Below, in pieces: positions 8,951 through 17,727 of a DNA stretch of 64,000 nt. The stretch is taken from the NCBI RefSeq assembly GCF_014222285.1, contig NZ_JACKZS010000004.1, positions 35,033 to 99,032 on the forward strand, read 5' to 3'. Below the pieces are notes generated by a model, which worked only from the letters and a program-made list of their open reading frames with translations, searched no databases and was not told the DNA's origin. Numbering within the stretch: the first letter of the stretch is position 1; the number at the start of each line of letters is the position of its first letter. This DNA comes from Nostoc sp. UCD121 (GTDB taxonomy: Bacteria; Cyanobacteriota; Cyanobacteriia; Cyanobacteriales; Nostocaceae). Position numbers and translations under genes: made by a program.

Positions 8951-9165
8951 ATCTCAACTGCGACTCGTTGAATACCAACGAAGTCCAGTGAATCTTGCTG
9001 TTCTTCCTCAAATTCTAAACAAAGTTCAATCGCTTCTCTAATACGCTCCATCAACTCATCTAAAGTTTTGGCTTGCGTATGACAACCAGGAAGATTTGGG
9101 ACGGAAGCAACAAAGTAGCCGTCTGCATCTTGTTCAATAATTACATTAAATTCTCGCTTCATCAT
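8947..9165 (-). CDS. hicB: HicB-type antitoxin
   Basis: A small antitoxin with the HicB partial RNase H-like domain: FNVIIEQDADGYFVASVPNLPGCHTQAKTL, where GYFVASVPxLPGC is the signature. The chosen start is the ATG of MMKREF, which follows AGGG by about 5 bases; an upstream in-frame start would add eleven atypical residues. There is no separate C-terminal DNA-binding domain visible, so autoregulation may rely on the complex. It forms an operon with hicA, with antitoxin first and a 4-base overlap. Confidence 0.9.
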   Translation of the reverse strand: MMKREFNVIIEQDADGYFVASVPNLPGCHTQAKTLDELMERIREAIELCLEFEEEQQDSLDFVGIQRVAVEI

Positions 9166-9285
9166 GAACTGCCCTGAAGTTATATTATATTCTCTCATTA
9201 TTGAAAGAGCGATCGCCCCTACAGTGAGAAAATATAATCATGCGATCGCTACCCTTAAAACATGAATATGTAATTGGCATCTATC

Positions 9286-10539
9286 CTACTCGCTAGTTGC
9301 TGCTTCTAGCCAGATTTCCACATCATCCGCTAGCAACTTCTGTGCAGCATCTAGCATTGATGTTGCTATGTCTTTGAGGTCTTCGCGGTTGTTCAAGTAA
9401 GTTTTCAAAGCTTCCATTGGGTCGATGCTGCTACTCGCAGTCAATTCAGGAATCCGGGGTCTGGCTAATTGACTTACTAATTCTGCTTGAATGGTGTAGG
9501 TATGAGCCGGACTTAAAGCAGTATGTAGAGAAGAACTGTCAATTAAATCCATTTGTTCGGAGCGGAGTTTGTAAATTAGCCGTACTACAGCATCTTGAAT
9601 ATCATACTTAGCGATCGCTTTCATTAACAACGCTTGCGGCTCATCTGCTTTTGAGATATCCACCTCAATGGTGCGGAAAGTCCGAACTGTTAAGGGACAA
9701 AATTCCCATTCAGCCTTGCCTCGCTCCAGTTCCAACATTACATAGCCTTTGTCTTCTTTTTCTTCACTAAAATCTACCCGCTCAATACTTCCCGGATAAA
9801 TCACCGGCGGGTTGTTGGATTTATTGAGGTTCTGGTGGCGGTGGACATGTCCCAACGCTACATAATCAAAACAAGGTCGCGTTAGCAAAGATAGGGGTAG
9901 AGTAAAGCCTTTACCCACTGCCAAAAAGCGTTCTGCCCCCAAGCTAGCATTGTCAGCCATCAAATGAGCTAAAAGCACTGTTGGCACATCAGGGTCAAGA
10001 CGGCGAATTTCCCCTTCCATTACAACTCGCAGACGTTCCGTTAACAGTTCGTTGACTTCCGCCAAAGACGAACCTTCAGTCTCTTGGCGAGTCATCAGGG
10101 TAGAACGAGTCAACCAAGGGAGAGTAATTACTTGCACTTTGCCATTGCGGGTTTCGATGCAGTGAGTAGTTAATGTATCACCGACAACAAACCCTGGCAC
10201 TCCCAAAGTGCGGTAAATATTTAAACTCGCTCCTCCCTGTCCTTGAGAATGCTGGTCGTGGTTGCCTACCAACAATACTGTTGGAATATTGGCATCCATA
10301 AGACGGCGAAATTGGCTGGCAAAAGCTTGTTGTACATAAGGCGGGGGTGTCGCATCCGGGAAAGCATCGCCACCAAATATCACCATATCAACAGCGTCTG
10401 TCAGCGCTCGGTCAATACAGATAGACAAGGTGTTGACAAAATCCTCTAATCGTGTGTTTAACCCAGTTGTAGGATTAATTCGTCCGTGGGAGAAGCCGCT
10501 TCCCATGTGGATGTCGGAAAGATGGAGGATTTTAATCAT
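9286..10539 (-). CDS. sbcD: SbcD-like DNA repair exonuclease (metallophosphoesterase)
   Basis: A 417-residue Mre11/SbcD-type nuclease subunit. The phosphoesterase motifs occur in order: DIHMGSG, GGDAFPD, GNHDQHS, LLAHLMAD and GHVHRHQ, giving the two-metal site. The C-terminal third matches the capping region that contacts DNA and the SbcC/Rad50 partner. With SbcC it trims hairpins and broken DNA ends. No sbcC lies in this window. The gene ends 88 bases upstream of hicB on the same strand; two HIP1 sites lie in that gap. Confidence 0.88.
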   Translation of the reverse strand: MIKILHLSDIHMGSGFSHGRINPTTGLNTRLEDFVNTLSICIDRALTDAVDMVIFGGDAFPDATPPPYVQQAFASQFRRLMDANIPTVLLVGNHDQHSQGQGGASLNIYRTLGVPGFVVGDTLTTHCIETRNGKVQVITLPWLTRSTLMTRQETEGSSLAEVNELLTERLRVVMEGEIRRLDPDVPTVLLAHLMADNASLGAERFLAVGKGFTLPLSLLTRPCFDYVALGHVHRHQNLNKSNNPPVIYPGSIERVDFSEEKEDKGYVMLELERGKAEWEFCPLTVRTFRTIEVDISKADEPQALLMKAIAKYDIQDAVVRLIYKLRSEQMDLIDSSSLHTALSPAHTYTIQAELVSQLARPRIPELTASSSIDPMEALKTYLNNREDLKDIATSMLDAAQKLLADDVEIWLEAATSE

Positions 10540-10581
10540 ATTTGTCTTTCGTCCTTAGTCATTTATCCTTTGTCTAATACT

Positions 10582-10614
10582 AATGACAAATGACAAATGA
10601 CCAATGACTAATAA
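10582..10614. repeat. Short tandem heptamer repeat
   Basis: Imperfect tandem units of TGACAAA/TGACCAA/TGACTAA lie between cysH and the sbcD-like gene. This is the 7-bp STRR type common in Nostoc. Confidence 0.75.
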
Positions 10615-11340
10615 CTAAATATGGATTCCACATTCTGTTTTATCACTTCCCCGCCAACGTCCAGCGCGTTCGTCTTCGCCTTCACCTACTTTGGTGGTTA
10701 TGGGTTGGTCGCCGATGCTGGGATAACCTTTGTCATGGAGTGGGTTGTAGATGACTCCATGCTCAGCCACGTAAACCCAGCTATCTTGGCGTGTCCAGGT
10801 AGCAATGGGATTTACTTTCAGCCGACCTTTACCATCAAATTCAAATATGGGCATATTCGCACGGGTTACTGCTTGGTCACGGCGGCGACCAGTAATCCAA
10901 GCGACGCTGTTGAGTTCGTCTAGACCCCGTAACAGTGGTTCAATTTTTGTAATGTGGTGGAATTTAGCAATATCCGTATCCCAGAGTTTGTCGCCGTATT
11001 TGGCTTCAAAGGCTTCGCGGGTTTCTACGTCTGGAGTTTTGAAAGTTTGCAAATCCAGATTGTAGATTTCTTTGGCTTTGGCTACTAATTCTAGGCTTTC
11101 AGGGAAATGATGCAAGGTATCGAGAAAGATTACAGGAACGGGATGCTTCAGTTCACTGTAAAGAATATGGGTAATTATCATGTCATCCACGTTAAAGGCG
11201 CTTGTTTGCACCAATCCCGTTGGGATATTCTCTATAGACCATGCCAGTATCTCTTTGGGAGTGGCAGTTTCAAATTCCTGATTTAATTTTTCTAAGTCAA
11301 AAGCGATCGCTTGGTTTCTAGATGCTGTAGAGACTGTCAT
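10615..11340 (-). CDS. cysH: Phosphoadenylyl-sulfate (PAPS) reductase
   Basis: A 241-residue enzyme of assimilatory sulfate reduction that converts PAPS to sulfite with thioredoxin. Landmarks are SAFNVDDMIITH, VIFLDTLHHFPES, the GRRRDQAVTR arginine motif and the catalytic Cys in the C-terminal KTECGIHI (C237). The extra Cys pairs that bind the iron-sulfur cluster of APS reductases are absent, so PAPS is the expected substrate. It is a single gene facing leftward towards the sbcD-like gene, with a HIP1 site inside its N-terminal codons. Confidence 0.95.
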   Translation of the reverse strand: MTVSTASRNQAIAFDLEKLNQEFETATPKEILAWSIENIPTGLVQTSAFNVDDMIITHILYSELKHPVPVIFLDTLHHFPESLELVAKAKEIYNLDLQTFKTPDVETREAFEAKYGDKLWDTDIAKFHHITKIEPLLRGLDELNSVAWITGRRRDQAVTRANMPIFEFDGKGRLKVNPIATWTRQDSWVYVAEHGVIYNPLHDKGYPSIGDQPITTKVGEGEDERAGRWRGSDKTECGIHI

Positions 11341-11641
11341 GATAATCTTCTATTCAAATATTTCTACCTTGATTACGATTTATTTTACTCCATAAAGGCG
11401 CGTATTCCGCTCGGAGTTCAGGTATTTATTCTGTTCGGAAATTACTACATTTTGGAACTGGAGAATAGGAAGTGGGGAGACTGAAAGACTAACCCCTCAT
11501 AAGTAAAAACCGATACTTAAGTTGCAAATTAATTTTTTGTTAAGAAAATTTACGGGATTTTAAGTTTTACAGCGCTTTTATAGATATTTATACTGATTTT
11601 GATATGGTTAAGGAACTATTAAAAAAAGGATTTTTACTTAA
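11341..11641. promoter_or_regulatory. Divergent intergenic region between cysH and a small membrane peptide gene
   Basis: About 300 bases with no gene. It must carry the cysH promoter to the left and that of the 34-residue peptide to the right. A possible -10 box TATACT lies near 11589, and AAGGA at 11626-11630 precedes the peptide ATG. Confidence 0.35.
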
Positions 11642-11746
11642 ATGAACGATTCAAAATTCAGCAATCCATTAGGCCAATCTATAATCATGGGCGCTTTAAT
11701 GATGTTAACCAGTGTTGGAGTTATTACAATAATGAACTTTTTCTAA
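11642..11746 (+). CDS. 34-residue single-span membrane peptide, function unknown
   Basis: ATG to TAA encodes 34 residues: a short polar N-terminus (MNDSKFSNPLGQS) followed by one hydrophobic span (IIMGALMMLTSVGVITIM) and NFF. AAGGA sits 11 bases before the ATG, and a clear Rho-independent terminator begins 37 bases after the stop codon, so the unit looks like an independent, deliberately expressed gene. Small single-span peptides in cyanobacteria are often subunits of photosystems, cytochrome b6f or NDH-1, but I do not recognise this one. It could also be a small stress peptide. It was found by reading the gap directly. Confidence 0.65.
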   Translation: MNDSKFSNPLGQSIIMGALMMLTSVGVITIMNFF

Positions 11747-11783
11747 GATCGTAATTTCTAATTTTAGCAATAAGACTTCACAT

Positions 11784-11821
11784 AATCCTGCTCAAAACAG
11801 AGTGGGATTTTTATTTTTTAT
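11784..11821 (+). terminator. Rho-independent terminator of the 34-residue peptide gene
   Basis: AATCCTGCTC and GAGTGGGATT form a 10-bp stem (two G-U pairs) around AAAACA, followed by TTTATTTTTTA. Confidence 0.85.
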
Positions 11822-11931
11822 CTAGATATATCAGTATATATTAATTTTTCTCTGTGACTTTCGGCTCAGAAGAATTTTTAAGCCGTGTTTTTACATAGTC
11901 TTACATGAGAAAGCTTAAAATTGATATCCGT

Positions 11932-13521
11932 CTAATGACTGATTGATGCTTTCGCTCCGGCACCGCCTTTACCCAAAAATAGTAATAGAGGTAATGAGCA
12001 AAGGAACCCGATCCCTACCACTCGAAAGCAATCTGCGTAAGATAAAACAGCGGCTTGAGTATTTACTGTTTGACTTAATAAAGCTAGTGCTTGTTGTTGT
12101 GCTGTTGCCGCATCCATACCTTGGCTTTGAAGTGCCCCATTGAGTAAATCTAGACGTTGATTGGTTTCTGGGTCATAAGGGCTAAGTTTTGCTAACAAGA
12201 TAGCTCGATGAAAAGCGTGTCTTCGGTCAAGCAAAGTGGTAAGTAGGGCAATGCCGATACTGCCACCTAGTTGTCGAGTCAGGTTGTAGAAACCAGATCC
12301 AGCAGAAACATCTTGTTTGGGTAGCGGGCCTAAAACTGCCAAACTCAAAGGCAGAAACATCAACACAGTAAAAGCCCCACGCCATACCAATGGCCAAAAT
12401 AAATCATCTGTGCCAGTTTGTGGGGTAATTGCTGCAAGTTGAAACATAACTCCAGATGAGCCGACAGCGCCCATTGCAATTAAAAATCGGGCATCAATTT
12501 TACTGGATAGCTTGCCTAATAGAACCATAACGATCGCAGAGGCTAAAGCACCAGGCGCTAACAATAGTCCTGTCTGCGTTGCCGTAAAGTGCAGTACACT
12601 TTGAGCAAATATCGGCACTGCAAAGAGTGTGCCATAAAGCCCCATACCCACTACTGCTGAGAGAACGCTTCCCGCAGCTAAAGAACGGTGACGCAAAACT
12701 CTCAAATCTACGGCAGGATGCGCTATCTTCAACTCGTACCAAATAAATAGCCCTAATCCGATAATACTGGCGATCGCTAACGTGGTGATGAAACCGGAGG
12801 AAAACCAGTCTTCTTTCTCTCCTTCTTCTAACAAAGTTTGCAGACAGCCGATTGCAATAATCAAAAACCCAATGCCGAACCAATCGACAGATTGGCTTTG
12901 TGTCTCGCTTTTGTCTTTGTCTTTGGGCAAAAACATGAAGGACATTGCTACTGCAACGATCCCGAAGGGAATATTAACAAAGAAAATCCACCGCCAGCCC
13001 AAACCATCTACCAAGAATCCTCCTAAAGTCGGGCCGATAGCCGGGCCAGCAATTACACCTACTCCAAAAACTGCCTGTGCCAAACCCTGTTCAGCAGGTG
13101 GAAAAGTCTCAAACAAAATCGCTTGTGCTTTAGCTAGCAACCCGCCACCACATAAACCTTGAAGAATTCGGGAAAGAACCAGCATCGGTAAATTGAATGC
13201 TAACCCGCATAAAACCGAGGCAATGGTAAAGCCAATCAACGAAAAGATAAAGTAAGTTTTGCGTCCAAAGTAATCTCCCAGCCATGCAGATAAGGGAATT
13301 AAGACGACATTTGCGATCGCATATCCAGTTACTACCCAACCTACCTCACTGACAGTTGCACCCAAACTAGCTTGCATATCCGTCAGGGCAACGTTCACAA
13401 TACTGGTATCAATTACTTCTAAAATTGCACCAAGAGAAGCTGTCAAAGCGATCGCCCACTTCAATGGCCCGTGGACATAACCAAATTTATCAAAACTAGA
13501 ACGTTTAATGTTGGCAGCCAT
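11932..13521 (-). CDS. DHA2 family (EmrB/QacA-type) MFS drug efflux transporter
   Basis: A 529-residue inner-membrane protein with about 14 hydrophobic helices. The family landmarks include the N-terminal LEVIDTSIVNVAL (motif D1) and WLGDYFGRKTYF (motif A). GVGVIAGPAIGPTLGGFL (motif C, antiporter signature) and LVDGLGWRWIFFVNIPFG are also present. Proteins of this group expel hydrophobic or cationic compounds in exchange for protons, often with an EmrA-type membrane fusion protein, which is not seen here. A TetR-type regulator is divergent from it, and a perfect palindrome lies between them, so expression is probably derepressed by a substrate. The specificity is unknown. Confidence 0.92.
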   Translation of the reverse strand: MAANIKRSSFDKFGYVHGPLKWAIALTASLGAILEVIDTSIVNVALTDMQASLGATVSEVGWVVTGYAIANVVLIPLSAWLGDYFGRKTYFIFSLIGFTIASVLCGLAFNLPMLVLSRILQGLCGGGLLAKAQAILFETFPPAEQGLAQAVFGVGVIAGPAIGPTLGGFLVDGLGWRWIFFVNIPFGIVAVAMSFMFLPKDKDKSETQSQSVDWFGIGFLIIAIGCLQTLLEEGEKEDWFSSGFITTLAIASIIGLGLFIWYELKIAHPAVDLRVLRHRSLAAGSVLSAVVGMGLYGTLFAVPIFAQSVLHFTATQTGLLLAPGALASAIVMVLLGKLSSKIDARFLIAMGAVGSSGVMFQLAAITPQTGTDDLFWPLVWRGAFTVLMFLPLSLAVLGPLPKQDVSAGSGFYNLTRQLGGSIGIALLTTLLDRRHAFHRAILLAKLSPYDPETNQRLDLLNGALQSQGMDAATAQQQALALLSQTVNTQAAVLSYADCFRVVGIGFLCSLPLLLFLGKGGAGAKASISH

Positions 13522-13641
13522 TTTAATTCGTAATTCGTAATTAATATTCGTCAGATCCTATCTGGGTTTCCTTCTTTGGAATCAAAGCTATGCCTGGATT
13601 GGGCTACGCTTACACCAAAGCTAAAGTTAAGTATATTATCT

Positions 13642-13660
13642 ATACGCTACGGTAGCGTAT
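13642..13660. promoter_or_regulatory. Probable TetR-family operator palindrome
   Basis: ATACGCTAC-G-GTAGCGTAT is a perfect 19-bp palindrome with 9-bp arms. It lies between the divergent efflux pump and TetR genes. It has the size and shape of operators bound by TetR/AcrR dimers, and sits 121 bases upstream of the pump start. Its role is inferred from symmetry and position. Confidence 0.7.
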
Positions 13661-13851
13661 CATATAAAAACGGTCAAGGAAGACTTCAATGAAAAGCAGC
13701 AGAAATACTTATGCTAAAGATGGATAGTCACTTTTGTTGTTTTCGTGTATGAAAACTTGGTAAAAGGGCTTATTTGTTTCCCTGATGCTTGTTCTGTTAC
13801 CAAAGCCAGAAGCAGATTGCCAAAAAGATATTGCTTGGGGATGATATTTTT

Positions 13852-14448
13852 ATGAGTAACCAAATCAACAGTCCTTCTGGACGACCACGTAGCATTCACG
13901 CCGACCAAGCGATTCTGCAAGCGACCTTAGACTTACTTGCAGAGGTAGGATATCAAAGCATGAGTATAGAAGCGATCGCTTCTCGTGCTGGAGTTGGTAA
14001 AACGACCATCTATCGGCGTTACACTTCCAAAGAAGAACTAGTTGCAGACGCGATAGAAAGTTTGAGAGATGATTTAGCGATCCCCGATACCAGCAGCTTT
14101 TGGGGAGACATGGATATTTTGATCGAGAATGCCGCCAAAAAGATAGATAGTCCCCTTGGTCGTCAGACACTCGCTTTGATAATTAGTACAGCATCTAGCA
14201 ATCCTCAGTTTGCCGAGGTTTACTGGACAAAATATACAAAACTCCGACGTGAAGCATTCTCTAAAGTACTTGAGCGTGCCCAGTCTAGAGGTGAAATACA
14301 CAAGGATGCAGACGTAGACCTAATTATCGACCTGGTGAGCGGATCATTATATTATGCACTGATCTTTAAACCCACTACCGAACCAGTAGAAGCATATATG
14401 CGCCGCACAATGAATCTTCTCCTCAAAGGGATTGGGTATGGGGCATAG
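13852..14448 (+). CDS. TetR/AcrR family transcriptional regulator
   Basis: A 198-residue regulator. The N-terminal helix-turn-helix is visible at about residues 37-60 (MSIEAIASRAGVGKTTIYRR, then YTSKEELVADAI), preceded by the usual RPRSIHADQAILQATLDLL helix. The C-terminal half is a ligand/dimer domain with the TetR_C-like end PVEAYMRRTMNLLLKGI. I chose the ATG giving MSNQINS, with GGGG about 12 bases upstream, over an earlier TTG. It is divergent from the efflux pump and is its probable repressor; the inducer is unknown. Confidence 0.9.
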   Translation: MSNQINSPSGRPRSIHADQAILQATLDLLAEVGYQSMSIEAIASRAGVGKTTIYRRYTSKEELVADAIESLRDDLAIPDTSSFWGDMDILIENAAKKIDSPLGRQTLALIISTASSNPQFAEVYWTKYTKLRREAFSKVLERAQSRGEIHKDADVDLIIDLVSGSLYYALIFKPTTEPVEAYMRRTMNLLLKGIGYGA

Positions 14449-14575
14449 GGCATAGGGCATGGGGAAAAATCTGAAATAAGGCTTTTTTAGATCAGAACTT
14501 TAAAAGGACAACGAGAATAACCGATGCCCAATTCCCAATTCCCAATTCCCCACCTTATAACTTGTTAGCAAAATA
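14449..14575. repeat. Short tandem repeats with complementary arms
   Basis: GGGCATA/GGGCATG units near 14440-14464 and CCCAATT units near 14524-14552 are tandem 7-bp repeats that are partly complementary, so they could pair in RNA. They lie between the TetR gene and the PatD-like gene and may serve as a bidirectional stop. Confidence 0.55.
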
Positions 14576-14636
14576 ACTTTTCACGAACGGTTGTAAATGA
14601 GATGATGGATTAATTAGAGAAAAAGGTGAACAATTG

Positions 14637-14990
14637 TTATTTTTCTCCTTCCGCTTCTGGTTGCAGAATAGCATTACAGTACTGAATGAGGGTTGTCAAA
14701 CGATCGCTAATCGTCTGAAGTCTCGTCTGTGCAGTAGATGCTTGCCGCGCTCCTTGCAAAAACATCACATCTATTGCCAACAAACGCAATTGCTTGCTCA
14801 TTTCCGTTTGATAAGACTGTACTCGCCAGTTTTCATCAGCCAAAGGCACAATCTGCTGTCCGAAAAATTGCTGCAACGAGGCTACACGCACTCGCAGTTC
14901 AGGCGCAGCAATTTGGGTCGTTGTGGCATCGGAGCGTAATTGCTCAAGCAAGGTTACGAGTGCCAAATATTTCTCAGGGTTTAAAGACAT
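14637..14990 (-). CDS. Small all-helical protein, possibly PatD-like (heterocyst frequency control)
   Basis: A 117-residue, Gln- and Leu-rich protein predicted to be almost all helix (LVTLLEQLRSDATTT, LRVRVASLQQFFGQQIV, RLQTISDRLTTLIQYCNAI). There is no signal peptide, membrane span or metal motif. Length and sequence style resemble PatD of Anabaena, an NtcA-regulated protein that tunes heterocyst frequency, but this is a memory-based match without a search. It is divergent from the rel gene, with a strong hairpin in the shared gap. If the identity is wrong, it is a conserved hypothetical. Confidence 0.55.
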   Translation of the reverse strand: MSLNPEKYLALVTLLEQLRSDATTTQIAAPELRVRVASLQQFFGQQIVPLADENWRVQSYQTEMSKQLRLLAIDVMFLQGARQASTAQTRLQTISDRLTTLIQYCNAILQPEAEGEK

Positions 14991-15068
14991 CCAGTGCTAG
15001 TTAAGATAGTATTAGTGTCAAGTAATTTTTCTTTTACAATAAACTTTCTTAAAGGCTTATTAGCACTA

Positions 15069-15096
15069 AAAGCCTCAAATCCTGATTTGAGGCTTT
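15069..15096. terminator. 13-bp perfect hairpin between divergent PatD-like and rel genes
   Basis: AAAGCCTCAAATC and GATTTGAGGCTTT flank a CT centre, so the apical pairs must open. The hairpin is followed by GTTT on the plus strand and TTTTAGTG on the minus strand. It looks like a terminator but lies where both flanking genes begin, so it may sit in a 5' leader or mark an unseen short transcript. Confidence 0.55.
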
Positions 15097-15208
15097 GTTT
15101 GCCATCAATGGATTTTCCAGTTTAATGGGCGACAGCATTTTCTTAGGGTGATGCTGCCACTTTTATTTATCATTCACTTATCTACCGATCCTATCCAAAC
15201 CCACTTGT

Positions 15209-17482
15209 ATGAGCAGTCTAGCTATAAATTCATCAGTTGATCTAGCCATTCCAGAATGGTTAAAAAAATGTTTGAAGGAGTCATCGACAAGTAACGGCGA
15301 AGTGGAAGATGACCGAAGGCATAGTGATGCAGTTTTAATTGGTCGTGCATTTGAATATGCTTACCAACTCCATCAAGGTCAATACCGCAAATCGGGGGAA
15401 GCATACATTGCTCATCCCATTGCTGTAGCCGACTTGCTGCATGACTTGGGAGGTAGTGCTGCTATGATAGCAGCTGGATTTCTCCATGATGTAGTTGAAG
15501 ATACAGAAGTTACAAGTCAAGAAATTGAAGAACGCTTTGGCGCAGAAGTGCGGCAATTGGTTGAAGGTGTAACAAAGCTTTCTAAAATCAATTTCACCAG
15601 CAAAACCGAAAGCCAAGCCGAAAACTTCCGGCGGATGTTTTTGGCAATGGCGCAAGATATCCGGGTCATTGTGGTGAAATTGGCAGATCGTTTGCATAAT
15701 ATGCGAACTTTACAATATATGTCAGAGGCCAGCCGCCGCCGTAGTGCCCAAGAAACGCGAGATATATTCGCGCCTTTAGCCAATCGCTTGGGGATTTGGC
15801 GAATTAAATGGGAACTGGAAGATTTGGCTTTTAAATATTTGGAACCAGAAGCTTTTCGCCAAATGCAAGAGCTTGTTTCTGAAAAACGGACGGCGCGAGA
15901 AGAGAAACTGGCTAGAGCTACGAACATGTTGCAAGAGCGTTTGCAGCAAGCCGGAATCCGCTTTCAGGATATTAGCGGTCGTCCCAAGCACCTTTATAGC
16001 ATTTACCAAAAAATGCACCGTCAGCAAAAGGAATTTCATGAAATTTACGATTTGGCAGCGCTGCGGATTATTGTTCAAAGCAATGAGGAATGCTATCGGG
16101 CGTTGGCGGTGGTTCATGATGCTTTTCGCCCAATTCCTGGGAGATTTAAAGATTACATTGGGCTGCCAAAGCCTAACCGTTACCAGTCGTTGCATACCGG
16201 GGTGATTGGACTAACTGGTCGCCCTTTAGAGGTGCAAATTCGGACAATCGAAATGCATCATATCGCCGAGTATGGGATTGCCGCCCATTGGAAATACAAA
16301 GAAACTGGAGGTTCTAGTATTAGCCATTTGACAGGGACAGATGACAAGTTTACTTGGCTGCGACAACTGCTTGAGTGGCAAACTGATCTCAAGGATGCAC
16401 AAGAATATCTTGATAGTGTCAAGGATAATCTATTTGAAGATGATGTCTATGTCTTCACCCCTAAGGGGGATGTTGTTCCTTTAAGCCCCGGTTCTACCAC
16501 TGTAGATTTTGCTTATCGCATTCATACCGAAGTTGGAAACCACTGTTCAGGGGCGCGGGTGAATGGGCGAATGGTGTCTTTATCAACGCGGCTACACAAT
16601 GGCGATATTGTAGAAGTTCTCACCCAAAAGAACTGTCATCCGAGCTTGGATTGGTTGAACTTTGTTAGAAGTTCGGCAGCGAAATATCGAATAAAACAAT
16701 GGTACAAGCGATCGCGCCGCGAAGAAAATGTTGCCCGTGGACGGGAATTGTTAGAAAAGGAACTAGGTAAAACTGGTTTTGATAGTTTGCTAAAGTCCGA
16801 TGCAATGCAGATTGTCGCCGAAAAGTGTAACTACCACAGTGTGGACGATTTACTTGCCGGTTTGGGTTATGGTGAAGTGACGTTGAACTTGGTGCTAAAT
16901 CGTTGGCGAGAAGTGGCGAAGGGACAACAACCAGTGTCTACAGTGCCGCCATTTATCCCCAAAGAACCACCTACTACATCAAAAGCTTTGCGAGATGCGC
17001 CTCCAACTACTTCCCGCGCCAGTGATTCGCCTATTGTTGGGGTAGAGGGGTTGGTATATCATTTAGCTGGATGTTGTACCCCGATTCCTGGCGAACCGAT
17101 TATTGGTGTGGTGACGCGAGGTAGGGGGATTTCAATTCATCGCCAAGGCTGCAATAATCTGGAGACTGTGGAATATGAGCGCTTAGTACCAGTTAGGTGG
17201 AACCCAAGCGCCGAAAATAGTGGTCGTCCACACACGTACCCAGTAGATGTTCAAATTGAAGCCCTTGACCGTGTAGGGGTGCTAAAAGATATTTTGTCAC
17301 GGTTGAGCGACCAAGGAATCAATGTCCGCCATGCTCAGGTGAAAACCTCTGTTGGTCAACCTGCATTGATGGACTTAGGAATAGATATACGCGATCGCTC
17401 TCAATTAGAGCAAGTGTTCGTCCAAATTAAGAAAATGAGCGACATTTTGAATATCCGCCGCGTTGGTCAAATTGACGAGTAA
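15209..17482 (+). CDS. rel: Bifunctional (p)ppGpp synthetase/hydrolase, RelA/SpoT family
   Basis: A 757-residue long RSH protein. The domains, in order, are an HD hydrolase (HPIAVADLLHD and AAGFLHDVVEDTEVT, metal ligands present), a synthetase (SGRPKHLYSIYQKMHR, then YDLAALRIIV and GLPKPNRYQSLHTGV), a TGS domain (DVYVFTPKGDVVPLSPG, about residues 410-475), a conserved Cys segment (LAGCCTPIPGEPI) and a C-terminal ACT domain (VGVLKDILSRLSDQGINV). Both hydrolase and synthetase motifs look intact, so it is expected to make and degrade the alarmone of the stringent response. It is a single gene. Confidence 0.96.
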   Translation: MSSLAINSSVDLAIPEWLKKCLKESSTSNGEVEDDRRHSDAVLIGRAFEYAYQLHQGQYRKSGEAYIAHPIAVADLLHDLGGSAAMIAAGFLHDVVEDTEVTSQEIEERFGAEVRQLVEGVTKLSKINFTSKTESQAENFRRMFLAMAQDIRVIVVKLADRLHNMRTLQYMSEASRRRSAQETRDIFAPLANRLGIWRIKWELEDLAFKYLEPEAFRQMQELVSEKRTAREEKLARATNMLQERLQQAGIRFQDISGRPKHLYSIYQKMHRQQKEFHEIYDLAALRIIVQSNEECYRALAVVHDAFRPIPGRFKDYIGLPKPNRYQSLHTGVIGLTGRPLEVQIRTIEMHHIAEYGIAAHWKYKETGGSSISHLTGTDDKFTWLRQLLEWQTDLKDAQEYLDSVKDNLFEDDVYVFTPKGDVVPLSPGSTTVDFAYRIHTEVGNHCSGARVNGRMVSLSTRLHNGDIVEVLTQKNCHPSLDWLNFVRSSAAKYRIKQWYKRSRREENVARGRELLEKELGKTGFDSLLKSDAMQIVAEKCNYHSVDDLLAGLGYGEVTLNLVLNRWREVAKGQQPVSTVPPFIPKEPPTTSKALRDAPPTTSRASDSPIVGVEGLVYHLAGCCTPIPGEPIIGVVTRGRGISIHRQGCNNLETVEYERLVPVRWNPSAENSGRPHTYPVDVQIEALDRVGVLKDILSRLSDQGINVRHAQVKTSVGQPALMDLGIDIRDRSQLEQVFVQIKKMSDILNIRRVGQIDE

Positions 17483-17580
17483 TAGGGGTATCAGTATCTC
17501 CATAACAAAAAACCTTCTCTTGCTTACCTAGCAGCCTGTCTGGGAACTCAATGTGGTGGCTATAAACTGCGTCTAAAGAG

Positions 17581-17694
17581 ATAAAACCTTCCCTGGCAGG
17601 TTCGTCAACTATTGATTTGACCTATCATGAGTGATATTATTCTGGCGATCTAGAAAATATGAATAAAATCTTCCCTGCGGGTTCGTCAACGATT
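17581..17694 (+). repeat. Two imperfect direct repeats upstream of the NodZ-like gene
   Basis: ATAAAACCTTCCCTGGCAGG at 17581-17600, continuing with TTCGTCAACTATT, recurs with small changes at 17663-17694. The copies are about 33 and 32 bp and are 82 bp apart. They lie in the gap between rel and the AT-rich glycosyltransferase gene. Their meaning is unknown; they could be regulatory or scars of an insertion. Confidence 0.6.
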
Positions 17695-17727
17695 TTTTGA
17701 GTTTAAAATTGTTAGGAGCAATCAAAA

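Noticed and set aside
12782..13162. A 126-codon frame antisense to the MFS transporter
   Set aside because: It is a shadow of the transporter gene's codon pattern; the minus-strand protein has clear family motifs.
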